Below the pieces are notes generated by a model that searched no databases, was not told the DNA's origin, and saw only the letters and a list, made by a program, of their open reading frames with translations. A DNA stretch of 39,990 bases from Bacillota bacterium (GTDB taxonomy: Bacteria; Bacillota_A; Clostridia; DSM-8532), in contig JAFADM010000134.1 of assembly GCA_023424865.1 (NCBI GenBank), positions 1 to 39,990 of the forward strand, read 5' to 3'. The position numbers were made by a program, and so were the translations under genes. This document shows positions 1 through 8,372 of this stretch, one piece after another. Every line of letters begins with the position of its first letter. The first letter of the stretch is position 1.

Positions 1-105
1 AAGGCAGCCCAGATTATACTCACCTCTCTGCCCATAGTTATGGTTTATCCCTTCCTGCAAAAGTACTTTATCAAAGGCGTGTCACTGGGCGCCGTTAAGG
101 AATAG
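1..105 (+). CDS. Sugar ABC transporter permease, C-terminal end (partial)
   Basis: The window opens inside a reading frame whose last 34 codons end at a TAG at 103-105. The tail reads YPFLQKYFIKGVSLGAVKE, which closely matches the C-terminus of the complete permease at 25722-26600 (YPFLQKYFVKGVMIGAVKG). This ending is typical of LplC/YtcP-type permeases of the CUT1 carbohydrate ABC family, which are inner-membrane proteins. It lies 55 nt before a lipoprotein binding protein and is probably its transport partner. The identification rests on the short tail only, but the match to the second system makes it firm. Confidence 0.85.
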   Translation, partial: KAAQIILTSLPIVMVYPFLQKYFIKGVSLGAVKE

Positions 106-109
106 CCAC

Positions 110-139
110 TTGTATATTATGTTCAATGCATGATATAGA
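110..139 (+). promoter_or_regulatory. Candidate promoter before the first binding protein
   Basis: TTGTAT at 110-115 and TATAGA at 134-139 are separated by 18 bp, and a TG one base before the -10 makes it an extended type. It lies in the 55-nt gap between permease and binding protein. It could give extra transcription of the binding protein, which is usually needed in excess. The call is weak because the gap is AT-rich and the genes may simply be cotranscribed. Confidence 0.3.
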
Positions 140-160
140 TCGTTTTAAGGAGGATTCAAA

Positions 161-2128
161 ATGAGCAAAGGATTCAGAATGCTTTCCCTTGCCCTTAGTG
201 CCGTATTTGCGGTGGGTGTGCTGGGGGGCTGCGGACAGAACGCATCCTCACCGACAACCACACCTTCAACTCCGGCCCAGGGCTCCGAAACCCCGGGTGG
301 GTCTTCGGAGGCAAAAGCCTATTACGAACTTCTGGATGAGGTGGACGACACTTCGGATCTGCCTGACTGGACAGGCAAGCAGCTAAAGCTGAAAGCCTGG
401 TATACCCATGGTACGGGGGATGCCAACCGGCCTGTTGCGGAAAATGATGTTGTTACCCCGGAGGTTAAGCGTGTCACCGGCGTGGAGCTGGACAGGGAAG
501 CGGCCTTTGATAACGGAGGCATGGCCGTAGACGTTAAAATGGGGCTTCTGAGCGCCTCCAACGACTGGCCCGATGTTGCTTTCAATGTAAAGCTCAGTGA
601 GACTAAATTCCATGATCTCATTGATGCCGGAAAAATATATGATCTTACGGATCTTCTTCCCCAATACGCGCCTCATGTGGCAGAAAAATTCCCCATTGAG
701 AAGCTCTCCGGGGTTAAGGCCACCGTTACCTATCCCAAGGACGGCCGCATTTATGCCTTTCCTTATGAGCTGTCCACAGGACTTATGTATGAATTCAGAA
801 CGGATCTGGATCTCCAGCGTTATTCCCGTATAGCCACCAAGCAGTCCCGTCTTGTAAATACCAAGGTGATGGTAAGAGACGATTTACTTAAAAAGCTGTT
901 CCCTGAGGCCAGGACCATGGACGAGATTGAAGCCTTGTATATGGAAAAGGGAACCTTCACCCAGGAGGACATCTATGATGTGCCTATAAAAACCCAGGAA
1001 GAGTTTGTAAAGTTCATGTATGATCTTAAGGATCTAATTGCAAAAGAGAAAATTACTGAAAACGGAAAGCCTGTGGAAGTGACCTATGCCAATTCCGGAG
1101 GCGACAACTGGAACCTGCTTAACGGCTTTTTGGGAAGCTTTGCCGGTATCCCCGGCAACAACAACTATTTTACTGTTTTCTACAAGCAGCTGGGACAAAT
1201 GGATTACGCCTTTAATCAGGACTATTTGAAGGACAGCATGCTCCTTTTCAATAAGCTTGTAAGAGACGGCGTTATGGCAAAGGACTCCCTTTTAAACAAT
1301 AATGCAGCGTTCCTGCAGGTGTTGAACAGCGGCGGCTATGCTATCACCTATAACAGCCCGCCTGATGAAGCCGCTCTCAAGCAGGCCGGAAAAACCTACC
1401 GCTACAGGCCCCTCTGGCTGGATCAGGAATTCCAGGAGGACAAGTTTATTACTCCTGCCAGCCCTCAAGGCAGCGGCGGCCTGGCTATTTTCAAGGACAG
1501 CGTAAAGGAGGAGGACCTGCCTCAGATTCTTCGCTACCTGGATTACATGATTTCCGATGTGGGTGAAAACCTGGTGTTCTGGGGACCTGAAAGTGCGGGT
1601 CTTTTTGAAGAGGTTAACGGCAAGCGCGTCTACAAGGACAAGGACCTGGAAAACAACATGGTTTATGCTGCCGACAACGGAGCCAATATGAAGTATAACC
1701 TCACCAATTACTGGGTTGCAAACCGCAATGCCTGGCCCAGATACCCCATTTACGCAGGGGGATCCGATCTGCATCCCAGATATGTTTATGACATAACGGT
1801 GAATGCAACCGAAGCAGGAAGCCTGTTTAACCCCGCTTATCTGCCGGGTGGCTCCTCCATCGACCATCAGACCCTTTTGGTAAGCAATACCAATATCTAC
1901 AGCTATACCGCGGATGTGCCCGAGGTGGATCGTTTCTGGAAGGCAAGAGAATCCTTTGAAAAGGCAATGACAAAAACCCTTGCAGCAACCAGCGACGCTC
2001 AGTTTGAACAGCTGTGGAAGGCCTTTTTGGATACCGCGGAGGCCAATGGCGCAACCCAGGCTACTCTTGATGAAATTAACAGGGTATTCAAGGAAAAGAA
2101 TGCAGGCTATTTAGACAATATAAAGTAA
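161..2128 (+). CDS. Extracellular sugar-binding lipoprotein of a CUT1 ABC transporter
   Basis: A 655-residue LplA-type solute-binding protein. A hydrophobic leader ends in the lipobox LGGC with Cys24, followed by a Ser/Thr/Pro/Gly-rich linker (about residues 28-50) that tethers the binding domain to the membrane. The body has the aromatic-rich sequence usual for oligosaccharide binders. It is about 100 residues longer than most LplA relatives. AAGGAGG about 8 nt before the ATG supports the start. It follows a permease tail and precedes a secreted beta-helix protein, so the ligand is probably an oligosaccharide released by that protein. The exact ligand cannot be read from sequence. The matching ATPase is absent, as expected for transporters that share an MsmX-type ATPase. 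Confidence 0.9.
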   Translation: MSKGFRMLSLALSAVFAVGVLGGCGQNASSPTTTPSTPAQGSETPGGSSEAKAYYELLDEVDDTSDLPDWTGKQLKLKAWYTHGTGDANRPVAENDVVTPEVKRVTGVELDREAAFDNGGMAVDVKMGLLSASNDWPDVAFNVKLSETKFHDLIDAGKIYDLTDLLPQYAPHVAEKFPIEKLSGVKATVTYPKDGRIYAFPYELSTGLMYEFRTDLDLQRYSRIATKQSRLVNTKVMVRDDLLKKLFPEARTMDEIEALYMEKGTFTQEDIYDVPIKTQEEFVKFMYDLKDLIAKEKITENGKPVEVTYANSGGDNWNLLNGFLGSFAGIPGNNNYFTVFYKQLGQMDYAFNQDYLKDSMLLFNKLVRDGVMAKDSLLNNNAAFLQVLNSGGYAITYNSPPDEAALKQAGKTYRYRPLWLDQEFQEDKFITPASPQGSGGLAIFKDSVKEEDLPQILRYLDYMISDVGENLVFWGPESAGLFEEVNGKRVYKDKDLENNMVYAADNGANMKYNLTNYWVANRNAWPRYPIYAGGSDLHPRYVYDITVNATEAGSLFNPAYLPGGSSIDHQTLLVSNTNIYSYTADVPEVDRFWKARESFEKAMTKTLAATSDAQFEQLWKAFLDTAEANGATQATLDEINRVFKEKNAGYLDNIK

Positions 2129-2153
2129 ATCAGAAGGAAAAAGTAATAGAGTA

Positions 2154-2178
2154 GGGGTGTGCCATACAGGCGCACCCC
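2154..2178 (+). promoter_or_regulatory. Intercistronic hairpin after the binding-protein gene
   Basis: GGGGTGTGCC (2154-2163) and GGCGCACCCC (2169-2178) form a 10-bp stem with one G-U pair around a 5-base loop. It starts 25 nt after the binding-protein stop and is not followed by a T-run, so it is probably not a terminator. The likely role is to protect the 3' end of the binding-protein mRNA, giving more binding protein than downstream product. That role is inferred from similar hairpins in other transporter operons. Confidence 0.6.
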
Positions 2179-2202
2179 GTTCATCATGAAAGGGGAAAAA
2201 TT

Positions 2203-5200
2203 ATGAAATTAAAGGCTAAATCGCTTTTAAGTATTTTTCTTATCCTTGCTCTATTCCTTAGTATTACACCGGACGTATTCGCGTCCACGGCAGCCGCAGC
2301 ATTTGCAAGAACCGACACCGTTCAAAAGGGAGACTGGCTTGGAGCCTACGGAGCTTCCGGGTACTATTTGCCCTTCTATTTGGTCAGAGAAACCTATGGC
2401 GTTACCAGCGGAAGATATACCACGCTTCTGGATCCCGAATCTGCGGGTGCCAGCAGCTACTCCATGCCGTCCTATGTCACGGCCTTTTCCTCCTCAAGCG
2501 CGGGAAACGGCTACTATGTTGACAGTAATATAACCTATGCCCCTACAACCGATTTAAGGGCCCTCACAAATCCGGGCAATCCGCAAACACGGTATAAGAC
2601 CCTGGTGCGCTCCGGAAACAATCTTACCTTTAAGTTTACGCTTAACGACCTGGCGGAGCATTTGTTCACCGTCTATGCCACCACCTACGCATCCGCCCAA
2701 TCAACAAGCATCACCTATCAGATTCTGGACAAAAACGCCGTTGTTCTGGCACAGTATACACCAAGTCCTTCAGAGCTTGATAACGGCCTATATATGACCT
2801 TTCGGGTAAAGGGGGAATTTTCCTTAAGAGCCGTAAAGAATAGCGGTAATTATGCCCTTCTGTCCGGAATGTTCTTTGATGAGGTTCCTGAAAATACCCT
2901 GTCCGATTTTAATGCCCAATATCAGGTTCCCAGGTCGGTCAACCTGACCTGGAGCAACTCCGGGACAGGCGGAACAGGGGTGCAAAGAAAGCTGTCCACA
3001 GACGAAGTGTGGAAGGATATTGCATTTGTTGAAAATGGAACCAATACCTTTACAGACACCAATTTAGACACCGGAGTTACCTATGACTACCGGGCTTACC
3101 AATTGGCAGGCGCGCTGCCCTCCGTAGCTGCCGAGGCTGTAAGTGTGGCGATACCCTCCTATGAGGCAACGGTTTTGGCCTTTGATACCGAAGAATATAT
3201 CGCCGCCAGGCCTGGGGAGGAAACGGTTTTTAACCTGGCCCTGACCAATTCCCAGGCGGAGCCTGTCGCCGGTAAAAGCATTCGCCTGAGCCTGACGGGA
3301 GATTGGGTAGGCGAATTTGTAGAAGGGGATCTGGGCACAGTGGTAACCGACGAGAACGGGCTGGCATCCCTTAATTACACAGCCGCCATCGCCGGGAATT
3401 ATGAGCTTAATGCCGCTTTTGATGCGGATGATACGGATCTGCTTTCTGCGTGCACCACCTCCGCAAGCTTTACCGTAAATACAGAGCCGTGGACCCAGGC
3501 ACCCTTTATTCTAAACGCCTCGGATGCAATAGCGGGCGGGGAGCATTTTTCAGTAAGAGGCTACGGTATGAACCTGGGAGATATTGAAATCAAAATGCTC
3601 CCAGCCGACGGACCCGCCTCTTTGGGAGCTCCGCCCCCGGAAGCAGCCAGTGTGGCTCTTGTTCAACTGGATGAGCAAAACGGGTTTTTTGTGGCAGGTA
3701 CTCTGCCGGACACCTGGGATGGGGGCTTGTACTCTGTGTGGGTAGGAAACCGGTATGGCTGGAGCAACCCTTATATACTCAACAAGGCAAGAATACTGTT
3801 TATATCGGAAAATTCCGCCTGGGAGGGCCAAACCATTGAGTTGTCCGGGCGAAACCTGCTTTCGTCTCAGTTTGGGGGAGACAGCGAAACCCGCGTCAGG
3901 CTGAAAAGTGCTCCGAATACCTTCGAGCAGGTTATCACAAAAAATACGGAGTACTCCCTGAGCTTTAGCGTAGAAGCCCCTGTGGGCACCTATACCGTTG
4001 AGGCCAGCAATGACGGGATTCATTGGGATGAGCTTTTGAACGGACAAACGCTGACTGTTGTGGATGAAGGCCAGGACCCTCTGGGTCTGGGGGTTGCCTG
4101 GGCTGATGATTTTAGCTGGAATACCCGGGTTAACGTACTGGACTACGGAGCAGCCGGAAACGACACTGCCAGCGACACCCAGGCCGTTGCCAGTGCCGTA
4201 GCGGCCGTAAAGGCTTTGGGCGGCGGTGTGGTTTATTTTCCTGCCGGTAATTACTATATTTCCTCTATCGCCCTTCCGGCCCATGTGGTTCTGCTGGGGG
4301 AATCCGCCCAGCTCACCCGGCTTTATTACACCGGTTCCGGTGAAAATTTTGTCTATTCCTCGGGCGACGGGAAAACCGTTGGCTGCCAGGGTGCTGCCAG
4401 AATGACTATAGAGCTTGCCGACAGCGATCTTCGCCCCGGCTCCTTTTTCTGGCTGGGGCATGACTGGGGCGGCAATACCCTTGAGCAAATGTCTGCGCGG
4501 ACAAACAGCAGGTATTTTCTCTATGAGGTGAACATCAGCTATCCTGTTAACGATCCCGGCACCACAGGCCTGGGAAATGGCGTTACCACTATCATAGGCG
4601 ATCATTTTCTTATGGAAAAATGCAGCCTTGTAGGTTATAAAGCGTCCATAAATACAGGCTATGTGAGAAGCTACGCTTCGGTAAGGGACAATTACATCGA
4701 GTATGCATCCGGCTATTTCGCCTGCTGGGCTCAATATACCTTCATGGAAAACAACCGGGTTTATATTCATGACGAAACCGAGGCTGCAAGCCATGGCTAC
4801 GATACCAGAGGCAATTCCCATCTTGAAAACAACTACATCAACGGCGCCGGAGGCGGAACCACCAACGATGGCGAGAGTTATTTTGTGGAGATGCCGGGAA
4901 TGGTCTACGATTACGGCAAGGTCGTATCCGCATCGGAAAAAACACTGGTTTTAAAGGGGCAGGGTACCTTCTCCACCTCCTATAACAACCGTAACGGCCA
5001 TATCATCCTCATGCTTGTAGACGGAAAGGGCGTGGGCCAGTACCGCTATGTCCAGTCCTGGAAAGGGAACACCTTTCTGGTTACAAAGGATTGGGATATC
5101 CTGCCGGATGCCACCAGCAAATTTACGTTAATAAGCTCCATGGACAATGTCACCTTTTACAGAAATATTGCAGAGAACTCCAAGGAGGGCTTCCTGTTTT

Positions 5201-6054
5201 ACGGAAATGTCATAGACGGGGTTGCCGCCAACAATATCAGCATCAACACCAAGGGCGTGTATGTTTACACTTCCCATGTCAAGTCCCAGAGCCGGTTTAC
5301 TCCGGGCTATTTTATAACCGTAAAAGACAACTTAATCTACGGTGTGTCAAAGCTCTACAATAACGGGGGGATTTATGTCACCTCTCAGAGAAGCGGGGTT
5401 GGCGGGCAGTATATTGCAGTGGCCGCTTACGGCATTGATGTGAGGAACAACCGTATTATCGGCAACCTGGCTGCCGTGCCTGCCGCCAACGAGCCGCCGT
5501 CAGGAATTGCCCTCTACAGCTCCATGAAATCCAGCGACGGAGGCCTTACCAATGAAGCAGGCGATATTACCAATGTTATTATCCAGAATAACACTATTGA
5601 GAGCGTGGTTAACGCCATTTACCTTACCAGTGGGAATTATGGTGTTGTTCTGTCGGGGAATGACATCGGGGATTCTGAAAATTCCTACATCAATGGGACA
5701 CAGGCCGTGGGACGGTATCCCATTAACGTCACCGACCTTAACGGGATTTCCTTTGCCGACAAGGGGATACCCTGGTGGAAGGCCCTGGCAGAGCTTCAGG
5801 TAACGGTTTTTGATGAGGGAGCGGAGTTCAGGCTGGATTGGGATGCCGCTTCCGACAACGTGGGGATAACCGCCTACCGCATCCTTGTAAACGGTGAAAG
5901 CGTTGGTACGGTGGATGGCAATACCACCGGCTTTACATGGCAGCCCCAGGTGCCGAACGGCTCTTACTCCTTCGGTGTCCAGGCGGGGGACAGTGCCGGA
6001 AACTGGTCCTCCCACATCCTTGAATGGGACTGGGAGGCACCTGCCCAGCCCTGA
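2203..6054 (+). CDS. Secreted multidomain parallel beta-helix protein (pectate-lyase-3 / GH55-like fold)
   Basis: A 1283-residue exported protein. Residues 1-28 are a typical signal peptide ending near VFAS. After an N-terminal domain (about 30-230) come a fibronectin-III-like domain (about 232-316), a bacterial Ig-like domain (about 320-425) and two IPT/TIG-like Ig segments (about 430-625). A long beta-helix starts near residue 643 with VNVLDYGAAGN and GGGVVYFPAGNYYI, the hallmark of the pectate-lyase-3 superfamily used by polysaccharide lyases and some glycosidases. A second FN3-like domain is at about 1195-1283. No sortase motif or S-layer domain is visible, so it is probably released. AAAGGGG precedes the ATG. 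The likely role is to cut an external polysaccharide for the adjacent transporter. The linkage attacked is unknown. Confidence 0.8.
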   Translation: MKLKAKSLLSIFLILALFLSITPDVFASTAAAAFARTDTVQKGDWLGAYGASGYYLPFYLVRETYGVTSGRYTTLLDPESAGASSYSMPSYVTAFSSSSAGNGYYVDSNITYAPTTDLRALTNPGNPQTRYKTLVRSGNNLTFKFTLNDLAEHLFTVYATTYASAQSTSITYQILDKNAVVLAQYTPSPSELDNGLYMTFRVKGEFSLRAVKNSGNYALLSGMFFDEVPENTLSDFNAQYQVPRSVNLTWSNSGTGGTGVQRKLSTDEVWKDIAFVENGTNTFTDTNLDTGVTYDYRAYQLAGALPSVAAEAVSVAIPSYEATVLAFDTEEYIAARPGEETVFNLALTNSQAEPVAGKSIRLSLTGDWVGEFVEGDLGTVVTDENGLASLNYTAAIAGNYELNAAFDADDTDLLSACTTSASFTVNTEPWTQAPFILNASDAIAGGEHFSVRGYGMNLGDIEIKMLPADGPASLGAPPPEAASVALVQLDEQNGFFVAGTLPDTWDGGLYSVWVGNRYGWSNPYILNKARILFISENSAWEGQTIELSGRNLLSSQFGGDSETRVRLKSAPNTFEQVITKNTEYSLSFSVEAPVGTYTVEASNDGIHWDELLNGQTLTVVDEGQDPLGLGVAWADDFSWNTRVNVLDYGAAGNDTASDTQAVASAVAAVKALGGGVVYFPAGNYYISSIALPAHVVLLGESAQLTRLYYTGSGENFVYSSGDGKTVGCQGAARMTIELADSDLRPGSFFWLGHDWGGNTLEQMSARTNSRYFLYEVNISYPVNDPGTTGLGNGVTTIIGDHFLMEKCSLVGYKASINTGYVRSYASVRDNYIEYASGYFACWAQYTFMENNRVYIHDETEAASHGYDTRGNSHLENNYINGAGGGTTNDGESYFVEMPGMVYDYGKVVSASEKTLVLKGQGTFSTSYNNRNGHIILMLVDGKGVGQYRYVQSWKGNTFLVTKDWDILPDATSKFTLISSMDNVTFYRNIAENSKEGFLFYGNVIDGVAANNISINTKGVYVYTSHVKSQSRFTPGYFITVKDNLIYGVSKLYNNGGIYVTSQRSGVGGQYIAVAAYGIDVRNNRIIGNLAAVPAANEPPSGIALYSSMKSSDGGLTNEAGDITNVIIQNNTIESVVNAIYLTSGNYGVVLSGNDIGDSENSYINGTQAVGRYPINVTDLNGISFADKGIPWWKALAELQVTVFDEGAEFRLDWDAASDNVGITAYRILVNGESVGTVDGNTTGFTWQPQVPNGSYSFGVQAGDSAGNWSSHILEWDWEAPAQP

Positions 6055-6103
6055 TGATTGCCGGATCCTAACTGAATTTTACACCTAAGTCGTTTTATTA
6101 CTC

Positions 6104-6132
6104 TTGCCCCCTGCCGGACCGGCTTTTACAAT
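6104..6132 (+). promoter_or_regulatory. Sigma-A-type promoter with internal dyad before the GH42-like gene
   Basis: TTGCCC (6104-6109) and TACAAT (6127-6132) are 17 bp apart. The spacer holds a perfect dyad, GCCGG-A-CCGGC (6113-6123), exactly where a repressor would block polymerase. The promoter lies 33 nt before the start of the GH42-like gene, which suggests separate control from the upstream transporter genes. Confidence 0.6.
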
Positions 6133-6164
6133 GAGCGTAGAAGCAGGAAAGGCAGGGTTTTTTT

Positions 6165-8282
6165 ATGGTTTATTGTGAAAACAGGCTTCCCGAGGATATC
6201 TTTTTGTTCGGAGCATCCTGTGCGCCCTATGCCAAATCCATGGATTGGCCCATGGAGGAATGGGAAAAGGACTTAATCACCATGAAATCGCTTCATTTTA
6301 ATACGGTTCGTATTTTTGCCCCATGGGATCGTATTGAGATGGAAGAAGGTGTGTTCAACTATGAAAAGCAGGATTATTTTTTTGATCTGGCGGCCAAACA
6401 CGGTATCCGGGTCATTCTTAATTTTGGGGGGTTATTTGGAAATCTCTGCGGACTTTATCCCCCCAGGTACCTTGTCGATGAAAAACGATGCCAGGAGCGT
6501 ATGGAATCGCCCGCGTCGCCTCCAACACAAGGCTATATCTCCGTTTCCTTTTGCCCGGATGATCCCGTGTACAGGAAAAAAGCCTTTGAATTTATGGAGC
6601 GAACGGTAAAAAGATATGCCCCAAGGAAGGAGCTGGCGGCGTGGATGATATGGAACGAGCCCGCGTCCCCCTTTTGCTACTGCCCCCATACCCTCAGCCG
6701 CTTTCGGGAATACCTTAAAAGGAAATACGAAGGAAGCCTGGAGAAGCTTAACAGCGCCTGGGGGACGGAATTCCCCGTCCATTTCAAGGCCTGGGAGGAT
6801 ATTAAGGCCCCCAGGGGCTCCCTTGCCATGCATTATGACTGGGTAAGCTTTAACCAGTTCCGGCTTTATGACGCCATGGACGAAATCACCCGGCTCACGG
6901 AGAAATGGGATCCTGAAAAACGGCCCACAACCTCCAATCTGGTCTATCATCTGGCAGCCCTGGAAGGACCGGCTTCCTCCCCCCGGTATGGCCTTAATGT
7001 GGGAAGAGTGGGAAAAAGCCTGACCCTCATGGGCTTATCCTGCTATACGGTGGAACATTTATATGATCCGGGACCGGGATATCTGACGGCCTATAAGCTC
7101 AGCCGTTTGCGAAGCGCCTCCCAGGATGCCAAAAAGCGGATGCTCCTTTTGGAAACAGGAGCAGGTCCTCATAAGCGCCAGTTAACGGAAAAGGAGCGCA
7201 TACAAGCCTTCTGGCAGCTTATCGCCCATAATACCAAGTCCATCCTTTTATGGAATTACCGCAGCCGCCTCTCCGACAGTCAGGTAGGCCTGTTTCATCT
7301 CATGAAATGGGACGGCTCCGTAAGTGAAAGGGCCAGGTATATGGGAGCCTTTTCAAAGCTTCTTCAGGATAACGCTTCACTCATTAATCGTGTTTATCCT
7401 GAGAAGCAGGCGGCCCTTTTAGCTCTGGAGGCGGATCAGATCCGCATGGAGGCCCTATGCAGCCTTCACGCGCCCTCCGAATACCCGGAGCTCCACGACT
7501 CCCGCATCGGAGCCTACAAGCTTCTCTGGGATATGCAGATTCCTGGGGACTGCATTATGGAGGAGAATATGGAGGAGCTGCCCCGGTACAAGCTACTTCT
7601 CCTACCCATGACAGAGCATATGACCGGGAATACGGCCCGGGCCATTGAACGCTTTGTATGGGAAGGGGGCACGGTTATAGCCGAAAGCCCCTTTGCCTTC
7701 CGGGACGGGGATGGAATGCTGCAATACCGGGCTCCCGGGTTCGGGCTGGATAAGGTATTCGGCTGCTTTACCAGGGACAGGGAGGTTAAGGAGACTTCAC
7801 CGGCTATTATCTGTCCGGAGGGAACATCAGCTGCGTATTTGTTCTGGAGCGAGTATGAGCTTCAGGGTGGAAGGGCTCTGGCTCATTATGAAGGGGGAGC
7901 GCCTGCGGTGGTAGCAAACTCCTTTGGCAAGGGGACGGCGGTGGTGGCGGGAACGGAGGTGTTCCGCCAGTATGTCCGTGACGAACAGCCGGCTATGACC
8001 GCTCTTCTTAAAAAGATCGTTGAGGCTTCGGGGGCAAAACCCGCTGCCCATCTGGTTGGAGACAGCCGGGGGGTAGAGGTAAGCCGTTTATCGGGGGAGG
8101 GAGGCCTGCTGCTTCTCGTTCAGAATCATGAGGAAGGAGAAAAGCGCTTTGTTCTGGATACAGGGGAGTTGGACACGAACTGGCTTCGTCTGGATAACGG
8201 TGAGCCTGTCCCGCTTCCGGGTGAAATAACCTTAAGGGGCAGAGAGGTTATCGCCTTAAAGGCTCGAAAGTGTACCGGATAA
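6165..8282 (+). CDS. GH42-like glycoside hydrolase, probably cytoplasmic
   Basis: A 705-residue protein with the (beta/alpha)8 barrel and trimerisation domain of family GH42 beta-galactosidases. The acid/base motif is WNEP with Glu165; the likely nucleophile is Glu330 in LLLETGAG. The middle domain (about 410-520) has the flavodoxin-like GH42 trimer pattern, including IERFVWEGGTVIAES. There is no signal peptide, so it should act on imported oligosaccharides. The family zinc site is incomplete: C130, C171 and C173 remain in FCYCPHT, but the last Cys is lost. The sequence differs strongly from the second GH42 enzyme at 26744-28729, so the substrate may not be a plain beta-galactoside. The ribosome site (AGGAAAGGCAGGG) is modest. 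Confidence 0.8.
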   Translation: MVYCENRLPEDIFLFGASCAPYAKSMDWPMEEWEKDLITMKSLHFNTVRIFAPWDRIEMEEGVFNYEKQDYFFDLAAKHGIRVILNFGGLFGNLCGLYPPRYLVDEKRCQERMESPASPPTQGYISVSFCPDDPVYRKKAFEFMERTVKRYAPRKELAAWMIWNEPASPFCYCPHTLSRFREYLKRKYEGSLEKLNSAWGTEFPVHFKAWEDIKAPRGSLAMHYDWVSFNQFRLYDAMDEITRLTEKWDPEKRPTTSNLVYHLAALEGPASSPRYGLNVGRVGKSLTLMGLSCYTVEHLYDPGPGYLTAYKLSRLRSASQDAKKRMLLLETGAGPHKRQLTEKERIQAFWQLIAHNTKSILLWNYRSRLSDSQVGLFHLMKWDGSVSERARYMGAFSKLLQDNASLINRVYPEKQAALLALEADQIRMEALCSLHAPSEYPELHDSRIGAYKLLWDMQIPGDCIMEENMEELPRYKLLLLPMTEHMTGNTARAIERFVWEGGTVIAESPFAFRDGDGMLQYRAPGFGLDKVFGCFTRDREVKETSPAIICPEGTSAAYLFWSEYELQGGRALAHYEGGAPAVVANSFGKGTAVVAGTEVFRQYVRDEQPAMTALLKKIVEASGAKPAAHLVGDSRGVEVSRLSGEGGLLLLVQNHEEGEKRFVLDTGELDTNWLRLDNGEPVPLPGEITLRGREVIALKARKCTG

Positions 8283-8302
8283 CGTTATAAAACATCCGGA
8301 TA

Positions 8303-8336
8303 TTGACTCGTCTCACCCGCTCATATGCATTATAGT
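8303..8336 (+). promoter_or_regulatory. Weak candidate promoter before the toroid-fold enzyme
   Basis: TTGACT (8303-8308) is a good -35. The possible -10 elements, CATTAT (8328-8333) or TATAGT (8331-8336), are 19 and 22 bp away, longer than usual. The gene is only 90 nt from the preceding one and may be cotranscribed. Confidence 0.25.
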
Positions 8337-8372
8337 GGTTCCAGTAAGAGTGATTATCCAAAGGAGGTTCCT

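Noticed and set aside
1292..1867. Open frame on the - strand inside the first binding protein
   Set aside because: It is a shadow of the real gene, without ribosome site or recognisable domain.
3550..4821. Long open frame on the - strand (423 codons)
   Set aside because: It lies wholly inside the secreted beta-helix gene, has no ribosome site, and its translation resembles no protein family.
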